Assembly: GCF_004345735.1 (NCBI RefSeq)
Contig: NZ_SLXL01000001.1
Location: forward strand, 124,001 to 188,000
DNA: 64,000 bases
Source of the DNA: Rhodovulum adriaticum
GTDB lineage: Bacteria > Pseudomonadota > Alphaproteobacteria > Rhodobacterales > Rhodobacteraceae
Direction: 5' to 3'
Position numbers and translations under genes: made by a program. The notes under the pieces are model-generated. The model saw only the letters and a program-made list of their open reading frames with translations, did no database searches and was not told the origin of the DNA. Shown here in pieces: positions 61,667-64,000 of the stretch. How positions within the stretch are numbered: the first letter of the stretch is position 1; every line of letters begins with the position of its first letter.

Positions 61667-63712
61667 TTACGCCCCGCCCAGCACATCCAGAAACGCCGCG
61701 CCAAAACGTTCTGCCTTGGCCGGTCCCATGCCGGGCAGCCGTTCCAGTTCGGAAACCGAGCCCGGACGGCGTTCCGCGATATGGCGCAGGGTGGCGTTGG
61801 TGCAGGACAGGAACTTGCCCGTCCCGTCCGTGCCCCGGGCCAGGTCGCGCTGCACCTCGGCCAGGCGGTCGAACAGCGCGCCCGCCTCGCGCCCGGCCAG
61901 GCGCCGCCGCGCGGGGTGCGGCAGGTCCGCCGCCGCGCCGGTGATGACCTCAAGAAAGGCCGCGCCATACCGTTCCAGCTTGGTCGCGCCGACGCCGGTG
62001 ATGCGCGCCATCTGATCCATGGTTTCGGGGCGGGTTTCGGCCATTTCTATCAAGGTGCGGTCGGTAAAGATCACATAGGCCGGCACGCGGGCGGCCTCGG
62101 CCAGCGCGCGGCGCTTGGCCTTGAGTGCCGAGAGCAGCGGTGCATCCTCATCCGACACCAGCGCCCTGACCGCGGGGCGGGATTTGGCAGCGGCGATGGT
62201 GTCGCGGCGCAGTTCGATCCCCTCTTCGCCGCGCAGGATCGGGCGGGCGACCTGCATCATGCGCAGCGCGCCGTGGCGTTCGGGATCGGGGCGCACCAGG
62301 TCACGGCCCATCATCTGGCGAAACACCGCCTGCCAGCCCTTGCGGTCGAATTCCCGCCCCACGCCAAAGGTCGGCAACTGGTCATGGCCGCGCTGGCGCA
62401 CCTTGTCGGTTTCGTTGCCGGTCAGGATGTCGACCAGATGCCCGGTGCCAAAGTTTTCGCCCGTCCGCAGCATCGCCGACAGGGCCTTGCGCACCGCCTC
62501 TGTCCCGTCAAAGCGGGCGGGCGGGCTTTCGCACAGGTCGCAATGACCGCACGGTTCGGCCGTTTCGCCGAAATAGGCCAGCAGGGTCTGACGGCGGCAT
62601 GTCAACGCCTCTGCCAGGCCCAGCAGCGCGTTCAGCCGCGCGTGATCGGCGGTGCGGCGTTCGGGCGGGGCCAGGCTTTCGTCGATTTGCGAGCGGCGCA
62701 GGCGGATATCCTCGGGGCCGTACAGCGTCAGTGTCTCGGCCGGGGCGCCATCGCGGCCCGCACGGCCGATTTCCTGGTAATAGGCTTCGATGGACTTCGG
62801 CAGGTCCGCATGGGCGACCCAGCGGATATCGGGCTTGTCCACCCCCATGCCAAAGGCGACGGTCGCCACCACGATCAGCCCGTCCTCGGTGGCAAAGCGT
62901 TCCTCGACCGCGCGGCGGGCGTCCGGTTCCATCCCGCCGTGATAGGCACAGGCGGAATGCCCGTCGGCGGCTAGGGCGGCAGCCAGGCTTTCGGTCTTGG
63001 CCCGTGTCCCGCAATAGACAATGCCCGCCTGCCCGCGGCGGGCATCGGCAAAGCCCAGGATCTGGCGGCGGGGGCTGTCCTTGGGGGCAAAGGCCAGGTG
63101 AATGTTGGGCCGGTCAAACCCGCGCAGAAAGGTTTCCGGCGCCTGCCCGTCGAACAGCCGGGTAACGATTTCCTCGCGCGTTTCGGCATCCGCCGTGGCG
63201 GTAAAGGCGGCCAGCGGCACGTCCAGCGTGCGGCGCAATTCCCCGATGCGCAGGTAATCGGGGCGGAAATCGTGGCCCCACTGGCTGACGCAATGGGCCT
63301 CGTCCACGGCGATCAGGCCGACGCCCGCCCGGCGCAGCAGGTTCACCGTCCCGCCAGAGGCCAGCCGCTCTGGCGCCATATACAGCAGCTTCAGCTTTCC
63401 GGCGTCGATGGCGGCAAAGACGGCCTGTGTCTCTTCCTCGGTGTTGCCAGAGGTCAGCGCGCCCGCGGCAACGCCCGCCTCGCGCAGGCCGCGCACCTGG
63501 TCGCGCATCAGGGCGATCAGGGGGGATATGACCACCGTCACGCCCTCCCGTATCAGCGAGGGCAGCTGGAAACACAGCGATTTGCCCCCGCCCGTGGGCA
63601 TGATGGCCAGCGTGTTCTGACCGGCGGCCACCGCGCGCACGATCTCCTCCTGCCCGGGGCGGAAGGCGTCGAATCCGAATACGTCGGACAACAGCGCGTG
63701 GGCAGTGGTCAT
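61667..63712 (-). CDS. recQ: ATP-dependent DNA helicase RecQ
   Basis: A 681-residue 3'-5' DNA helicase for recombination and repair. Helicase motifs are FRPGQEEIVRAV, Walker A MPTGGGKSLCFQLP, DEAH in AVDEAHCVSQWGHDFRP, FTATAD, and QEIGRAGRDG in the second RecA domain. The RQC zinc site uses C-x(n)-CGHCDLC (about residues 377-402), followed by a winged helix. Two HRDC-like segments follow at the C-terminus (about 510-600 and 610-681), with RITGVGATKLERYG and RLPGMGPAKAERFG. An AGGTGA site precedes the ATG. Length is slightly above E. coli RecQ (about 609), due to the second C-terminal module. Confidence 0.95.
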   Translation of the reverse strand: MTTAHALLSDVFGFDAFRPGQEEIVRAVAAGQNTLAIMPTGGGKSLCFQLPSLIREGVTVVISPLIALMRDQVRGLREAGVAAGALTSGNTEEETQAVFAAIDAGKLKLLYMAPERLASGGTVNLLRRAGVGLIAVDEAHCVSQWGHDFRPDYLRIGELRRTLDVPLAAFTATADAETREEIVTRLFDGQAPETFLRGFDRPNIHLAFAPKDSPRRQILGFADARRGQAGIVYCGTRAKTESLAAALAADGHSACAYHGGMEPDARRAVEERFATEDGLIVVATVAFGMGVDKPDIRWVAHADLPKSIEAYYQEIGRAGRDGAPAETLTLYGPEDIRLRRSQIDESLAPPERRTADHARLNALLGLAEALTCRRQTLLAYFGETAEPCGHCDLCESPPARFDGTEAVRKALSAMLRTGENFGTGHLVDILTGNETDKVRQRGHDQLPTFGVGREFDRKGWQAVFRQMMGRDLVRPDPERHGALRMMQVARPILRGEEGIELRRDTIAAAKSRPAVRALVSDEDAPLLSALKAKRRALAEAARVPAYVIFTDRTLIEMAETRPETMDQMARITGVGATKLERYGAAFLEVITGAAADLPHPARRRLAGREAGALFDRLAEVQRDLARGTDGTGKFLSCTNATLRHIAERRPGSVSELERLPGMGPAKAERFGAAFLDVLGGA

Positions 63713-63795
63713 GTCACCTGCGGGGATCGTTCAAGAACTGCTCTGGGTTTTGACGAACCATCCCACACCATGGGCAGGGGAACAAGACCAGGCGG

Positions 63796-64000
63796 TCACA
63801 CAAACGCATACATGTTGTTGGCGATGATGATCCGCAGGGCATATATCGCGATCAGAACGATCAGCGGCGCCAGGTCCAGCCCCCCGGTATCGGGCAACAG
63901 ACGGCGCACGGGGCCATAGATCGGCTCCAGCAGCCGGTTCAGCCCCTGCCAGATCTGCCCGACGATGGGCTGGTACACGTTCAGCACGTTAAAGCTGATA
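63796..64000 (-). CDS. YggT family membrane protein (5' end outside the window)
   Basis: The last 67 codons of a yggT-type gene. Visible residues include YQPIVGQIWQGLNRLLEPIY, VRRLLPDTGGLDLAPLIVL and the terminal helix IYALRIIIANNMYAFV, matching the LTEP...RR.LP..GG.DLSP consensus of YggT. The family has two membrane helices and is linked to cell division/osmotic integrity in some bacteria. The start lies beyond position 64000, so the apparent internal methionine at 63987 is not the real one. The 83 bp between its stop and recQ hold no gene. Confidence 0.85.
   Translation of the reverse strand, partial: ISFNVLNVYQPIVGQIWQGLNRLLEPIYGPVRRLLPDTGGLDLAPLIVLIAIYALRIIIANNMYAFV

Overview
The window looks like chromosomal DNA of a high-GC alphaproteobacterium, most likely of the order Rhodobacterales. 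The markers are a gene-transfer-agent spike-base protein of the Rhodobacter capsulatus rcc01079 type, a COQ9-family protein divergent from rpsU, a DUF2783 protein beside an FAD monooxygenase, and very GC-rich third codon positions throughout. Genes are tightly packed, with many ATGA or TGATG start/stop overlaps. I saw no rRNA, tRNA, CRISPR array, intact insertion sequence or replication origin.

Region 1 (about 1-37 kb) is one large surface-glycan locus. Positions 29-13203 form a continuous plus-strand run of 13 genes: a first nonulosonic-acid module (NeuB/SpsE-like synthase, SpsF-like cytidylyltransferase, unknown 582-residue protein), a second module closely resembling the Campylobacter neuB1-neuC1-neuA1 sialic acid cassette, two P-loop sulfotransferase-type proteins, a fused phosphoribosyltransferase-HAD phosphatase that looks like a ribofuranose-transfer enzyme, three glycosyltransferases, and a protein whose layout matches CstII-type (GT42) sialyltransferases. 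A convergent nucleotide-sugar dehydrogenase follows. Then come three phage-like genes (14698-16276) that look like gene-transfer-agent head spikes, placed inside the glycan locus. Positions 16335-25243 hold further glycosyltransferases, sulfotransferases and an FkbM methyltransferase around a type V autotransporter (21636-24326). Positions 25438-36984 encode a PglK/MsbA-like ABC exporter, another sulfotransferase, three glycosyltransferases, an acyltransferase-SGNH O-acetylase, an AsnB-type amidotransferase, an EpsG-type polymerase and a YdcF protein. Together this suggests a sialylated, sulfated, O-acetylated, possibly ribofuranose- and uronamide-containing lipid-linked glycan, built in the cytosol, flipped and polymerised.

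Region 2 (about 37-50 kb) holds housekeeping and accessory genes: tandem universal stress protein and SulP anion transporter (minus strand), a large DUF2339 membrane protein, a DEAD-box RNA helicase, TspO, rpsU, COQ9, a quinone oxidoreductase, DUF2783 plus an FAD monooxygenase divergent from a MarR regulator with two palindromes between them, and a thiolase.

Region 3 (about 50-64 kb) holds penicillin-binding protein 1C overlapping a bacterial alpha-2-macroglobulin, a cytosolic hybrid histidine kinase with two receiver domains, YaaA, a 340-bp hairpin-rich intergenic stretch bounded by 17-bp direct repeats, RecQ, and the 3' part of a yggT gene cut by the window end.
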